Positions 44,092 through 53,774 of a DNA stretch of 64,000 nucleotides are shown in pieces; the first letter of the stretch is position 1, and each line of letters starts with the position of its first letter. A program made the position numbers and the translations under genes. The notes below the pieces were generated by a model that saw only the letters and a list, made by a program, of their open reading frames with translations, ran no database searches and was not told the origin of the DNA. The DNA comes from Nematopogon swammerdamellus (taxonomy: Eukaryota > Arthropoda > Insecta > Lepidoptera > Adelidae). Location: positions 7,337,347 through 7,401,346 of the forward strand of contig OX336355.1 in assembly GCA_946902875.1 (NCBI GenBank), in the 5' to 3' direction.

Positions 44092-44512
44092 GAATCTTAA
44101 TTACTTAATTCATAAAAAAAAAACTGACAGCAATTGATAGCTTCATTTTCTTTTGAAAAGTTCGCTAGTTTACGCCCTTTCCAACGGTATACCACATGCC
44201 AATTCACTATGTGGTCAAAATTAGGGACAGAGACAGAACAGAACGACAACACGGGCACTAATCCGTGGTCGCTTCCTGTATTGAGAGCGTTTTCGGGAGC
44301 ATTTTCAAATTTAGAACATGTACCGGTCGCGCGGGCACTTTGTTCAATTTTCCATTGTTAATGTTTAGAATCTTGCAAATTATCCCAAATTTTGACCACA
44401 TAGGGAATTATTTGTATGACATTGGAAAGGGCGTAAACTAGCGAACTTTTTAAAAGAAAACGAAGCTATCAATTGTTGTCAGTATTTTTTATGAATTAAG
44501 AAATTAAGATTC
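44092..44512. mobile_element. 421-bp element with ~125-bp inverted arms
   Basis: The left arm (GAATCTTAATTACTTAATTC, CTTTTGAAAAGTTCGCTAGT, TTACGCCCTTTCCAACGGTA, ATGTGGTCAAAATT) pairs with the right arm (AATTTTGACCACATAGGGAA, ACATTGGAAAGGGCGTAAAC, TAGCGAACTTTTTAAAAG, ATTAAGATTC). The middle of about 150 bp is non-coding. It is a long-armed MITE or foldback element. Confidence 0.75.
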
Positions 44513-45419
44513 TATCTTATTGCGAAACTAATATAAAAAATATTAAATTAATATAAAAAAATACTAAATTAATAAAACATCTAAATAAAAACCGTAAATT
44601 TTTCTTATTATTATTTTTGTTTTATTGAATGCCCGACCTGTGGCGCCCAACCACCCACGGACGTCATTCATTAGACATAAGCTGTCTAACGACGCCCATG
44701 GAAATTCGGTCGTATTATATTATAATTAAGTAGTTAGGTGGTGTCACGGGCACTGTTACGTTATTCTCTATCTATACTATAATATAGCCGCTAAGACTTT
44801 ACCTATCCACCTATATCCAACCTTTGCGATTTCAATGATACAAAAATATACGTAAATTTAGCTTAAAGACGTCACAATTTGTTGAGCAAAGTTTTGGGGC
44901 TGTATTTCACGGCTACCCGAAGTGATCTCTCGGCATCGCGGTACCGAACTTGCCCATCTCGCGAAACAAAAAGATAACTTTTCGCCTCGGAATTAGACCT
45001 CTCCCTAACTTTGCACTTTTTTGCGTCTTTCTCTCAGCCCTCCGGAGTTTGTTGGACGTAATAATTTAACGTGACCCGCCGGCCTTCCGCTTTATTCAGA
45101 GTAATAATTCGCAGGGCTATAATGAGCGAGTTCTCGATATTTAATAGGGTTTTAATGCCTTTGACGACCTATTCGGGATTAATTTAATTATGCTTGCGGG
45201 AGTACTTGTTAATTTTAATGATGCTATTGAGTTTGCGATTTTGATTTTGATGAGATGACCAATTCTGTTATGTATATTAGGCGTCTGAGGCCAAATGAAA
45301 TAACAATTTCAACCTGCTCCCAAGATCATCGCAGTATTTTAGTTCCGCGTACAATTTTAAGAGCTTACTAAAATTTAATAAGCTCTTAACTTCGAACTTC
45401 GTATATACTAAAAAAAAAA
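44513..45419. other. no gene; L2 end fragment and hairpin
   Basis: 44640-44715 contains the L2 3' flank (GTCTAACGACGCCCATGGAA, ATTCGGTCGTATT). A stem AAGAGCTTACT / AATAAGCTCTT lies at 45359-45387. No exon was recognised. Confidence 0.45.
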
Positions 45420-45500
45420 CACAGTTATAGCAGTAATATACACAAAGAAAACATAACTTGTACTGGTATACACAAAGGAAACACAATTAGCAGTAGTGTC
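45420..45500 (+). repeat. 30-bp tandem repeat interrupted by the BEL element (left part)
   Basis: Units of about 30 bp: CACAGTTATAGCAGTAATAT ACACAAAGAA; ACATAACTTGTACTGGTATA CACAAAGGAA; ACACAATTAGCAGTAGTGTC. The last unit stops at 45500, where the LTR begins, and resumes as CACAAATAAA at 51691 after the element, followed by another unit (ACACAGTTAGCAATAATG). Removing the element and one target copy restores a four-unit array. Confidence 0.75.
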
Positions 45501-45648
45501 TGTCAGAGACAATACGAAAAAGATGAAGGAGTCTTTTTGGTTTCAAAAAACATTGACGAATGTCAACTTGTAAGAAAGAAATAAATAAAATGGTAACTAA
45601 AAGGAAAAACTCTTTTTCTTATCTAAAATAAACAATGTAAATCGTACA
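45501..45648 (+). repeat. BEL/Pao 5' LTR
   Basis: 148 bp, TGTCAGAGAC...ATCGTACA, beginning TG and ending CA. No difference was seen from the 3' LTR. It contains AATAAA motifs (AAGAAATAAATAAAATGG) that could act as a polyadenylation signal. The sequence right after it, TTTTGGTCCTTCGAA, is in primer-binding-site position; the matching tRNA was not determined. Confidence 0.92.
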
Positions 45649-45751
45649 TTTTGGTCCTTCGAAATAAAAATAGAAACCAGCGCGAAAATACAAATAAATG
45701 TATACAGTTTTATCTTCGAAAACGTAAAAAAAATTATCACTCAAAAAATAT

Positions 45752-47110
45752 ATGCCGAACGAGAACATCATTGAAGATGGAGGCGGCTCAGACGCTGTGG
45801 CGTCGTCAGCCGCGGATGCGGAGCTGGCTCGGGAGAAAATCCAAAGAACAACCTGCAAGGCTGCCATCACCCGGTTGGCTAACTTCGCGACCGCCCACCG
45901 AGCAGATAAGAACCCGGAAAAAGAAATGTTCCAAGAACGTTTGGAGCTTCTAAAGCAAAACTACCAACAACTTGTCCGGGCAGAAGGAAACATCCGATTT
46001 CTTCAGAAGGAAAAGGCAACCACGGATGATGTCGAAGAGTATGAAGATAAGTACTTATTGGCTACCAGTATCTTCCAAAAACTCATAAATCAATCGCAGA
46101 CTTCCAACGAATATTCGCCACGTGCTGACCATTCTGGAAGCAATTCCCATTTTAAGCTACCGCCCCTGGACATACCAACTTTCAGCGGCGAGAATATAGC
46201 TGAGTACAGAACGTTCAAGGAGTTGTTCATAGCTATTATAGACTCCAACGAAAATCACGCCGAAATACAGAAGTTGTGCTATTTGAGAAAGTTTCTCACA
46301 GGCGAAGCCCTCTCTATAATAAATAATCTACCACTAGTAGCATCCAGCTATAAAAGTGCCTTTCAACTTCTGAACCAACGGTTCGATAATCCATTTCTTA
46401 TGATTCAAAAACATGTTCATGCCATCATCGACATGCCGCAAATCAAGAAAGGAACCGCCGCTTTGTTGCGAGAAGCAGTGTGTACAGTGCGTCAACACAT
46501 TGAAGCGCTTAAAAACCTAAAGCAGCCCGTAGAGCATTGGGACATGTTGCTACTCAGTATCTTGTTTCGTAAAATTGACTCCTACACTTGTCGCGCTTTC
46601 CATACTGAGCGTCACACACAAGAGTTACCAACACTTGAGGAATTCATGATATTCCTTGAACATCGATGCAATGCATTTGAATCCATTACTGATGAAAAAA
46701 TCGAATGCATCCCAAAGAAGTTAGTCAATCATTCAATAAGCAACGAATCACATGAGGAAATACAAAAGAAAAAGAGTTTTTACGGCAAATCCTACAAGCC
46801 AAAGCCTAAAGCATGCAAATTTTGCACTCAGTCGCACAGATTGGCTGACTGTACGCTATACTTAGCGTTACCGTCCGAAAAACAAATTGAATTTATTCTT
46901 AAGCATTCTGTATGTCTTAGGTGTCTTAATGCTCACAAACCTCAACCCTGTCTGTATCCTACTAGGTGTAATGTGTGCGATGAAGCGCATCACACTGTGC
47001 TGCACGCGGCCGCTGCCGAGCAGGCACGTACAGTCGCCGTTACGACTACGCCAGCTCCACCACCTCAGCTTCAATCGAACAGTCACGCTGAAGATGAAAG
47101 CTCAATCTGA
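45752..47110 (+). CDS. BEL/Pao gag
   Basis: A 452-codon frame starting at ATG, 104 bp after the LTR. Residues 1-120 are charged and predicted helical. A gag core begins near residue 145 with KLPPLDIPTFSGENIAEYRT F, the typical PTFSG...W/R.F signature of this family (DUF1759-type). Three zinc knuckles follow at about residues 355-415: CKFCTQSHRLADC, CLRCLNAHKPQPC and CNVCDEAHHTVLH (the last ends in H instead of C). Gag forms the particle and packages RNA. The frame ends in TGA at 47108-47110, but the same frame stays open beyond it into protease and pol. Confidence 0.9.
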   Translation: MPNENIIEDGGGSDAVASSAADAELAREKIQRTTCKAAITRLANFATAHRADKNPEKEMFQERLELLKQNYQQLVRAEGNIRFLQKEKATTDDVEEYEDKYLLATSIFQKLINQSQTSNEYSPRADHSGSNSHFKLPPLDIPTFSGENIAEYRTFKELFIAIIDSNENHAEIQKLCYLRKFLTGEALSIINNLPLVASSYKSAFQLLNQRFDNPFLMIQKHVHAIIDMPQIKKGTAALLREAVCTVRQHIEALKNLKQPVEHWDMLLLSILFRKIDSYTCRAFHTERHTQELPTLEEFMIFLEHRCNAFESITDEKIECIPKKLVNHSISNESHEEIQKKKSFYGKSYKPKPKACKFCTQSHRLADCTLYLALPSEKQIEFILKHSVCLRCLNAHKPQPCLYPTRCNVCDEAHHTVLHAAAAEQARTVAVTTTPAPPPQLQSNSHAEDESSI

Positions 47111-49522
47111 CGCGAGGCGACTCTACTTTCAAGCAGGCAAGACCCAACTGTCATCTTACCTACTGCAGTAATAAAAGTAACATCCAATAATGGACGCACT
47201 GTCGCAAGGGCACTGCTTGACAGTGGAAGTCAAAACAATTTTGTAAGTACTGAGTTGGTCGAACGTTTACGTTGCATATCAATGAGAGATCCAATAAGTG
47301 TTAAATTACTCAATGGTCGCACAACCATTGTAGACAAGTCTGTAGAAATATATATTTCTTCCATGAACTCAGATTTTATAATGAAAATTAAATGTTCTGT
47401 AGTGGATAGAATTACTACAATTTTACCGCCTGAACATATCAATGTAAATCTATCAAAATTACCTTATCATATTAAATTAGCGGATCACCATTTCAATGAA
47501 CCAGCAGAAATATCTCTTTTGTTGAACTGCAACGTTTTGTTTTCATCATTATGTGAAGGTATTTTTGAAATGAAAGGTACTGGTCTAATACTACAAAATA
47601 CGCACTTTGGATATGTAATTGGCGGAGAACATGAATATAAAAAATATTATCCCAGTACGTTCAATATGTCAACATCAATTAATGAAATTGTTTGTCTATT
47701 TTGGCAAACGGAAAGAGTTCCAGAATTCTTACCAGAACATTCATCCGAGCAAGAAATTTGCGAGGAAATATTTTCAAATTCGGTACAATTAATTAAAAAT
47801 AGATTTATCGTTCGAATTTTGTTAAAATCCTCATTCACTAGTGTTGAGTTATGCGATTCATTTTCCCTGGCGTATTCTAGGTTCATACATTTGGAAAAAA
47901 AATTCCGAACAAACCCTACCTTATTTGAACATTATAGTAAGTTCATCCATGAATATCTAAACTTAGGGCATGCCAAAATCGTGCCACTATATAAAGCAGC
48001 AAATTTTCTTCCGCACCATGCAGTCATTAGAGCTGAAAGTAAAACAACCAAACTTAGAGTGGTTTTTGACGGTAGTATGAAGTTACGAAATAAAATCAGC
48101 CTAAATGATGTCTTGTACAATGGTCCTGTAGTACAACCAGAACTATTCTCAATACTGATGTCTTTCAGGACTCATAAGTATGTCCTTATAAGTGATATTT
48201 GTAAAATGTACCGACAAATTCTCATCCATCCTGATGAAAGATACCTTCAAAATATATTGTGGCGAGGCGACCCCAGTGGTCGTATCCAATGTTTGGAGTT
48301 GCAAACAGTAACGTATGGACTAAAATCTTCTCCATTTCTAGCAACTCGATGTTTGATAGAGCTAGCAAAAATGTTTAAAGGTAAATATCCTCTCGCATCC
48401 AAGACATTGGAAAATAATGTCTATGTTGATGATGTTCTCACTGGCGCTGACACAATCGAAGAACTACTTCATTTAAGATCTCAACTAGTTCAAATTTTAA
48501 GCCAAGGAAGCTTTTCTCTGCACAAATGGTGTGCAAACAACAAAAAGATTCTTCAAGGAATTCCTGAAGAAAAATGTCATTTCAATGAGGTAGAATTCGA
48601 CACAGGTAATGGCATTATAAAAACATTAGGCATGTCATACAATGTAAAACAAGACCAATATATAATAAGTTGTCCAATGAAAGAATCATTGACGGCCATA
48701 AACAAAAGAAACATTCTCAGTTTCATAAGCAAATTCTACGATCCGCTTGGACTCGTGGGCCCAGTTATAGTAAGGGCAAAAGAAATCATCCAGCAACTGT
48801 GGAAAAACGATCTAGGTTGGGATAAACCTCTTCCAATAGATCTCCAAGTTGTGTGGGACAAATTTTCAAATAAAATATTAAATATGCCTCCTATATGTAT
48901 AGATAGATATCTAAATTTGAAAGACACTGTCATCGTACAGCTTGTAGGTTTTTGTGATGCTTCACAAATGGCATACGGCTGTTGTTTATACTTACGAACA
49001 GTATCAAACGACAGCGTAAGAGTAAACTTGGTTTGTTCAAAATCACGAATCGCACCTCTCAATAAAAAATTAACAATCCCTAGACTAGAGCTCAATAGTG
49101 CTTTACTATTAGCCAAGCTCACAATAAAAGTTCAGGATATACTGAGCACTCACGTAACTGAAACGATGTTGTTCACGGATTCCAAAATTGCACTTGCTTG
49201 GATAAAAACTGAACCACTGAAACTGAACAACTATGTTGCTAATCGTGTCAGAAGAATACATCAATGTGTTAAATTAGATTTCTGGTATCACACTTCAGGA
49301 AAGAATAACCCTGCCGATTGTCTCTCACGAGGCATTGATCCAGATGAAATAGCAATACACGATATCTGGTGGCACGGTCCACCAGAACTAGCAGAACGCG
49401 AATTTAAGCCTGAAGTGTTAGTACTAGATTTCTCATTCTTCCCATTACCCGAAACCAAACCGTCTACTCTATGTACAAATTTGCTAGCAGCAGTCACAGA
49501 AATAGACTATTTTTCTCTCTAA
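47111..49522 (+). pseudogene. BEL/Pao protease, reverse transcriptase and RNase H; truncated by inversion
   Basis: Continues in the gag frame directly after the UGA; no other stop occurs before the inversion. The aspartic protease motif ALLDSGSQNNF is at about 47209-47241. Reverse transcriptase: LRVVFDGS near 48054, YRQILIHPDERY near 48210, and the catalytic YVDDVLTGAD near 48422. RNase H: GFCDASQMAYG near 48948 and FTDSKIALAW near 49174. The frame runs to about 49515, where sequence jumps directly to a downstream pol segment and terminates at 49520-49522. The integrase that should follow is absent in this orientation. The enzyme core itself looks undamaged. Confidence 0.9.
49232..49515 (+). 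repeat. inverted duplication arm 1, forward copy
   Basis: 284 bp of late RNase H and linker coding sequence, exactly complementary to 50810-51093 as far as I can read. The arm boundary is sharp on both sides: the base before 49232 and the base after 49515 no longer match. Confidence 0.9.
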
Positions 49523-49753
49523 CGCAAGATCCCACAGATTTTTCCTGTCTAACTCCAGGTCACTTTCTTGTAGGTGCGCCACTTACAATGTATCCAGAAT
49601 TGTTGCTGTATTTGTGTACACTTTTTCCAAAACTTAAGTCTATTCGATGGAACAGTAGAGATATCACTATCTGGATACATTGTAAGTGGCGCACCTACAA
49701 GAAAGTGACCTGGAGTTAGACAGGAAAAATCTGTGGGATCTTGCGTTAGAGAG
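49515..49753. repeat. inverted duplication arm 2: 84-bp arms, 71-bp spacer
   Basis: 49515-49598 is complementary to 49670-49753. The 71-bp spacer (49599-49669) is pol sequence in the minus orientation. The left arm comes from a pol region normally located about 1 kb downstream of arm 1, so arms 1 and 2 being contiguous at 49515 shows that the integrase interval was skipped in the forward copy. Confidence 0.9.
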
Positions 49754-51093
49754 GTGGGGGGGCGTGAGTTTACAATTGCTTCAATTTGTGTTAGAACAGT
49801 GTAGAATTGTTCATAAGTAAGGATAGTATTTCCCATGACACGTTTTAGATGATACTTTGTACTTTTGACACCGGCCTCCCACAGTCCTCCAAACGTAGGT
49901 GAATAGCTAGGTATGAAGTGAAATTGAACGCCATTGGAGGTAGCAAAATCAATTATGGAATCTCGATTATCCTTTTTGCCTTGCAATTTGTAGAGTTCGT
50001 GTAATTGATTTGAAGCACCCTTGAAATTGCTGCCATTATCACAATGTACTTCTGTTGGTAGTGAACGACGACTGACAAACCTTTTGAATGCAGAAAGGAA
50101 GGCTTCCGTTGTCATGTCTGACACAAGTTCTATGTGCATCGCCTTGGTTGCGAAACAAATAAAAATTGCAACATATCCTTTGGTAATCTTAGAATTTCTA
50201 AGAGTATTTGCTTTTACAGAAAAAGGGCCACAGTAATCGATGCCTACTCTTTGAAATGGCCTAGCTTGATTAACTCTACCATATGGAAGAGAGCCCATGA
50301 GTTGTTCCGACATTTTAGCTTTAAGTTTGAAACATACAGTGCACCTGTGTATGATTTTTTTTATTTCCCTTATACCATTGATTATCCAATACCTTCTTAC
50401 TAAACTACTTATCATTAATTTGGGACCTGCATGCATAAGTTTTAGATGTTCCTTATGTATGATGAGATTCGTGATATTACAATTTTTTGGAAGAATGATA
50501 GGATGCATTTCATCATATGACAGATTTGCATTGCTCAGTCTGCCACCAACTCGCATCAGTCCGTTTACGTCAAGAAATGGATTAAGACACAGTAGAGTCT
50601 TTGATACAGGTCGACCCTTTTTGATTAGGGAATCTATTTCCTCAGCAAAGTGAATATCTTGGTAATATTTAATTATCACACGAATGGAACTTTCTAATTC
50701 ATGAATGAATAGATTGCCAAGTATTTTTGAATTTGGGTTTCTACAATTATGTATAAATCTAAATACAAAAGCGTTTACTCTTTGTAGTTTAGATAGGTTG
50801 GAAAATTTTGAAAAATAGTCTATTTCTGTGACTGCTGCTAGCAAATTTGTACATAGAGTAGACGGTTTGGTTTCGGGTAATGGGAAGAATGAGAAATCTA
50901 GTACTAACACTTCAGGCTTAAATTCGCGTTCTGCTAGTTCTGGTGGACCGTGCCACCAGATATCGTGTATTGCTATTTCATCTGGATCAATGCCTCGTGA
51001 GAGACAATCGGCAGGGTTATTCTTTCCTGAAGTGTGATACCAGAAATCTAATTTAACACATTGATGTATTCTTCTGACACGATTAGCAACATA
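49599..51093 (-). pseudogene. BEL/Pao integrase block in inverted orientation
   Basis: The minus strand carries pol from late RNase H through integrase without a stop until the palindromic turn at 49599. The HHCC zinc-binding region has LIIHKEHLKLMHAG (near 50445) and CTVCF (near 50340). The catalytic core shows the first Asp in GIDYCGPF (near 50235), the second in HCDNGSNF (near 50040) and the Glu in GLWEAGV (near 49880). PTDFSCLTPGHFLVGAPLT follows. The domain is complete but points against the element's transcription, so it cannot be made as part of Gag-Pol. The copy of arm 1 lies at its start (50810-51093). Confidence 0.9.
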
Positions 51094-51358
51094 TGGAATT
51101 TGGAAATTCTGGCATCGACAATATTTAAATATTCTTCAAAACAGACCAAAGTGGAAAACACAGTTTCCAAATGTCCAAGAAGGTATGTTGGTCTTAGTAC
51201 GTGATGAAAATGTTCAACCTTTACAATGGCCGTTGGCTAGAATTACTAAAGTTATTTGTGGTAAAGACAAAAATGTAAGAGTTGTAGAAATAAACACAAA
51301 TAAGGGAACGTACTTAGGAACCATTAATAAAATAGCTGTTCTTCCAATATATGAATGA
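51094..51358 (+). pseudogene. C-terminal end of BEL/Pao pol, forward orientation
   Basis: Reading resumes on the plus strand with WKFWHRQYLNILQNRPKW and later MLVLVRDENVQPLQWPLARI, ending in TGA at 51356-51358. This is the DUF5641-type C-terminus that normally follows the integrase. On the other side of the inversion its natural upstream partner (RLKFWKKCTQIQQQF) is at 49599-49640 on the minus strand, so the inversion split this domain. Confidence 0.85.
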
Positions 51359-51537
51359 TTATTATCTAAGAAATATTTATGTTGTGTTTGTAAAATTTAC
51401 AGTGTCGAGCAATTTTTATTGGTCGCTATAATTATTATTTTTATTTTACTGTGAATAAAACATTATTTTATTAAGGAAGTGTACGTCTATAGTATGAAAT
51501 CTTTGTATGCATTGTGTTGTATGCCGCCCACAATATA

Positions 51538-51685
51538 TGTCAGAGACAATACGAAAAAGATGAAGGAGTCTTTTTGGTTTCAAAAAACATTGACGAATGT
51601 CAACTTGTAAGAAAGAAATAAATAAAATGGTAACTAAAAGGAAAAACTCTTTTTCTTATCTAAAATAAACAATGTAAATCGTACA
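51538..51685 (+). repeat. BEL/Pao 3' LTR
   Basis: 148 bp and apparently identical to the 5' LTR. The bases immediately before it (GCCGCCCACAATATA) are not a typical polypurine tract; the better purine stretch AGGAAG is about 60 bp further up. Confidence 0.92.
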
Positions 51686-52050
51686 GTGTCCACAAATAAA
51701 ACACAGTTAGCAATAATGACGTACAAAGTACTCGTACATGAGGCGCAAGACCTTTTGTGAACTATTGTGACTTTGACTTTCACTGTTTGCCCTCTAAGAA
51801 GAAGTTGCCTTCTGTAAGAAGTGCAGTTAATTGATGTGCAATATCTGTGACTTCCTGGGTGCGCTATATCTCTCCCCAGCCATATACTTCTCCTGTAGAT
51901 CAGAGGTCCACAGTCGCATAGAAGATGAGACGGAGTTTCCCCTTCTCGTCAGAACTTGCATACCTCTGTCTCCGACACTTGGAAGAGTAACTTTTCTGAG
52001 TCAATAATGTACAAACAAACATAAAATGTACGTGTGTATGATGTCGACAG
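51686..52050. other. target duplication, tandem-repeat remainder and intron
   Basis: GTGTC at 51686-51690 is the target duplication. 51691-51725 completes the 30-bp tandem array. The rest is non-coding and ends in GATGTCGACAG, the 3' splice site used by the first visible Sap47 exon. Confidence 0.7.
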
Positions 52051-52191
52051 AGCCTCCTGGGAGAGTTCAACCGCGAGCAGGACGCGTTCATCAAGGGGCA
52101 GGATGCGCGCGGGGGAGGCGCCGCTGTGCCGCCGTGGACCGGCGCGCACAACGAGGCCGCGCTCAAGGAAGAGTGCCTCTCATTGTCTACG
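52051..52191 (+). CDS. Sap47: Sap47 (SYAP1 homologue), internal exon 1 of those visible
   Basis: Encodes SLLGEFNREQDAFIKGQDAR, then AAVPPWTGAHNEAALKEECL SLST, 47 codons in phase 0. SLLGEFN(K/R)EQ..FI followed by PPW.G....... L is the signature just before and at the start of the BSD domain in synapse-associated protein 47 / SYAP1. The acceptor is GTCGACAG|AGCCTC and the donor ACG|GTCTGT. Strong GC enrichment sets it off from the flanking intron. The protein is a cytoplasmic synaptic-terminal protein in flies; vertebrate SYAP1 is linked to Akt regulation. The start of the gene is not in view: SYAP-family proteins have roughly 100-200 residues before this point. Confidence 0.88.
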
Positions 52192-52545
52192 GTCTGTAGT
52201 ATCTCACCTCTCAGTATTCATATATTCAATTTCTCAGTTTCGTCTATATCACCTCTCTGTCTTCGTCTATGTCATCTCTCAACCTGCATATACGATCTCT
52301 CCGTCTTTTTCTAGTCTTCATCTATCTGCAAGTCATGGTTATGTCATATCTCAGACTTCATCTTTACAATTTATCGGTCGTTTAAAATTTTGTTTTCTGG
52401 AAACTGACACGGTTGGCTAAATATCACTGCGCAGTCTTTGTCTATATCACTCTCTCAGTCTGCATCATACAACGTCTCAATCTTTGTCTGTAAAACTTCA
52501 CTCTTCACGTATACCACTTTTATCATGTCTATTTTACCTACATTT

Positions 52546-52941
52546 AAGCGGCGGGTGGCCGAGTGGTTTGGGCGTCGGCTTCTCATGCGAGAGGTCCGAT
52601 GTTCGAATCCGGTCGGCGTGTACCAATGAGTTTTTTCTGACGAAAAAAGTTACGTGCATACCTACACCTGCTGCTTCACCGTTCGGAACCGGTGTAAAAC
52701 TGTAGGTCCCTTCCCTTGCCCCTTACTAGGGGGTAGGCTCAAATTGTAGCCGACTGGGTTGGTACCACCGTACTGGATGTAAGATGGCCGCATAGCAGCC
52801 TCGGTTGTTTTCTCCTCTAGTTCAGCAATCCAGGGAAGTCTCCGGTATGGCACCTACCTTCTCGGAGGTGATATTGGCTGGTCGGAGCATGCGCTTTGGC
52901 CCCTCCGACACAGCCACCCATACCGGATTATATAAAAAAAA
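52546..52941 (+). repeat. SINE family A copy 2 with tRNA-like head
   Basis: Head AAGCGGCGGGTGGCCGAGTG, A box TGGCCGAGTGG at 52556-52566 and B box GTTCGAATCC at 52601-52610. Body: AACTGTAGGTCCCTTCCCTT, GGGTTGGTACCACCGTACTG, CTCTAGTTCAGCAATCCAGG, GTCTCCGGTATGGCACC. It ends CATACCGGATTATATAAAAA. It has the same structure as the minus-strand copy at 23319-23729 and sits in the intron in the sense direction. Confidence 0.88.
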
Positions 52942-53477
52942 CATCTTTTATCCTTGTATATTTGCCCTATCTTTTGTATCATCGGATATCTTATTTTCAC
53001 GCACTGTATGAACAACATCAATGACAAAATAGTATGATTGATTTGAGTTCGAAATGTGATCCCATTTCTCATTTATCCAGTAATATAATTATGTTCTCTC
53101 TATCTCTCTCTCTCTATATCTCTTATAGTGAGCTAAGATTATCTCGAAAGTTGTGAATGAAGAGCGAAAAAGAATATTGCTAATAACAATATTGCTTTCG
53201 AAGGATTCACGGCACGTGACGATGATATGTGACTTCCCGAGAGAACTCCCCGAAACCTTATTTGTTTTTCCGAGCGCGTGTCATTGATAAATACACATAA
53301 AGTATACTATTTATTGGCACAACTGGAGCTTGCAATATTGGTTCGTCTCTCGCTGCCTTCGTTTTTCTGCCTTTCGGTACCGCAGACTTCTCGATATGTG
53401 TACACAGATGATTGGAAGGAAGTAAGGTCAAGGCGGAGATTGGTCGGCGAAATGTCCCGGCTATACGTTTGTGAATT

Positions 53478-53774
53478 CACTATCTCATACAGTCTCATTC
53501 CTATACTAAAATTCTTCACTATCTCACACAGTCTCATTCCTATACTAAAATTCTTCACTATCTCACACAGTCTCATTCCTATACTAAAATTCTTCACTAT
53601 CTCACACAGTCTCATTCCTATACTAAAATTCTTCACTATCTCACACAGTCTCATTCCTATACTAAAATTCTTCACTATCTCACACAGTCTCATTCCTATA
53701 CTAAAATTCTTCACTGTCTCATTCCTATACTTAAACTCTTCAATATCTCACACAGTCTCATTTCTATACTAAAA
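53478..53774 (+). repeat. 39-bp minisatellite in Sap47 intron
   Basis: Unit CACTATCTCACACAGTCTCA TTCCTATACTAAAATTCTT, seven to eight copies. The first five to six are nearly identical and the last are variant or shortened. The period is 13 codons, so both strands stay open (for example TISHSLIPILKFF on plus), which creates long but meaningless open frames. Confidence 0.9.

Larger units (their letters stand above)
45501..51685 (+). mobile_element. BEL/Pao LTR retrotransposon, internally inverted
   Basis: 6.19-kb element bounded by identical LTRs and the 5-bp target duplication GTGTC (45496-45500 and 51686-51690). Order on the plus strand: LTR, short leader, gag, protease-RT-RNase H, an inverted block holding the integrase, the C-terminal end of pol, LTR. 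The gag zinc-knuckle triplet, YVDD polymerase box and DUF5641-type C-terminus place it in BEL/Pao. Identical LTRs mean recent insertion. The inverted block means this copy cannot make a normal Pol, so it was probably mobilised in trans or rearranged during or after insertion. It lies 360 bp upstream of a Sap47 exon in the same orientation. Confidence 0.93.

Noticed and set aside
52556..52625. functional tRNA gene
   Set aside because: A and B boxes are good, but the cloverleaf is imperfect, the sequence continues into a SINE body, and a second copy occurs with the same body at 23.3-23.7 kb.
53278..53772. 164-codon plus and 135-codon minus frames as genes
   Set aside because: Both arise from the 39-bp minisatellite and lie inside a well-supported Sap47 intron.
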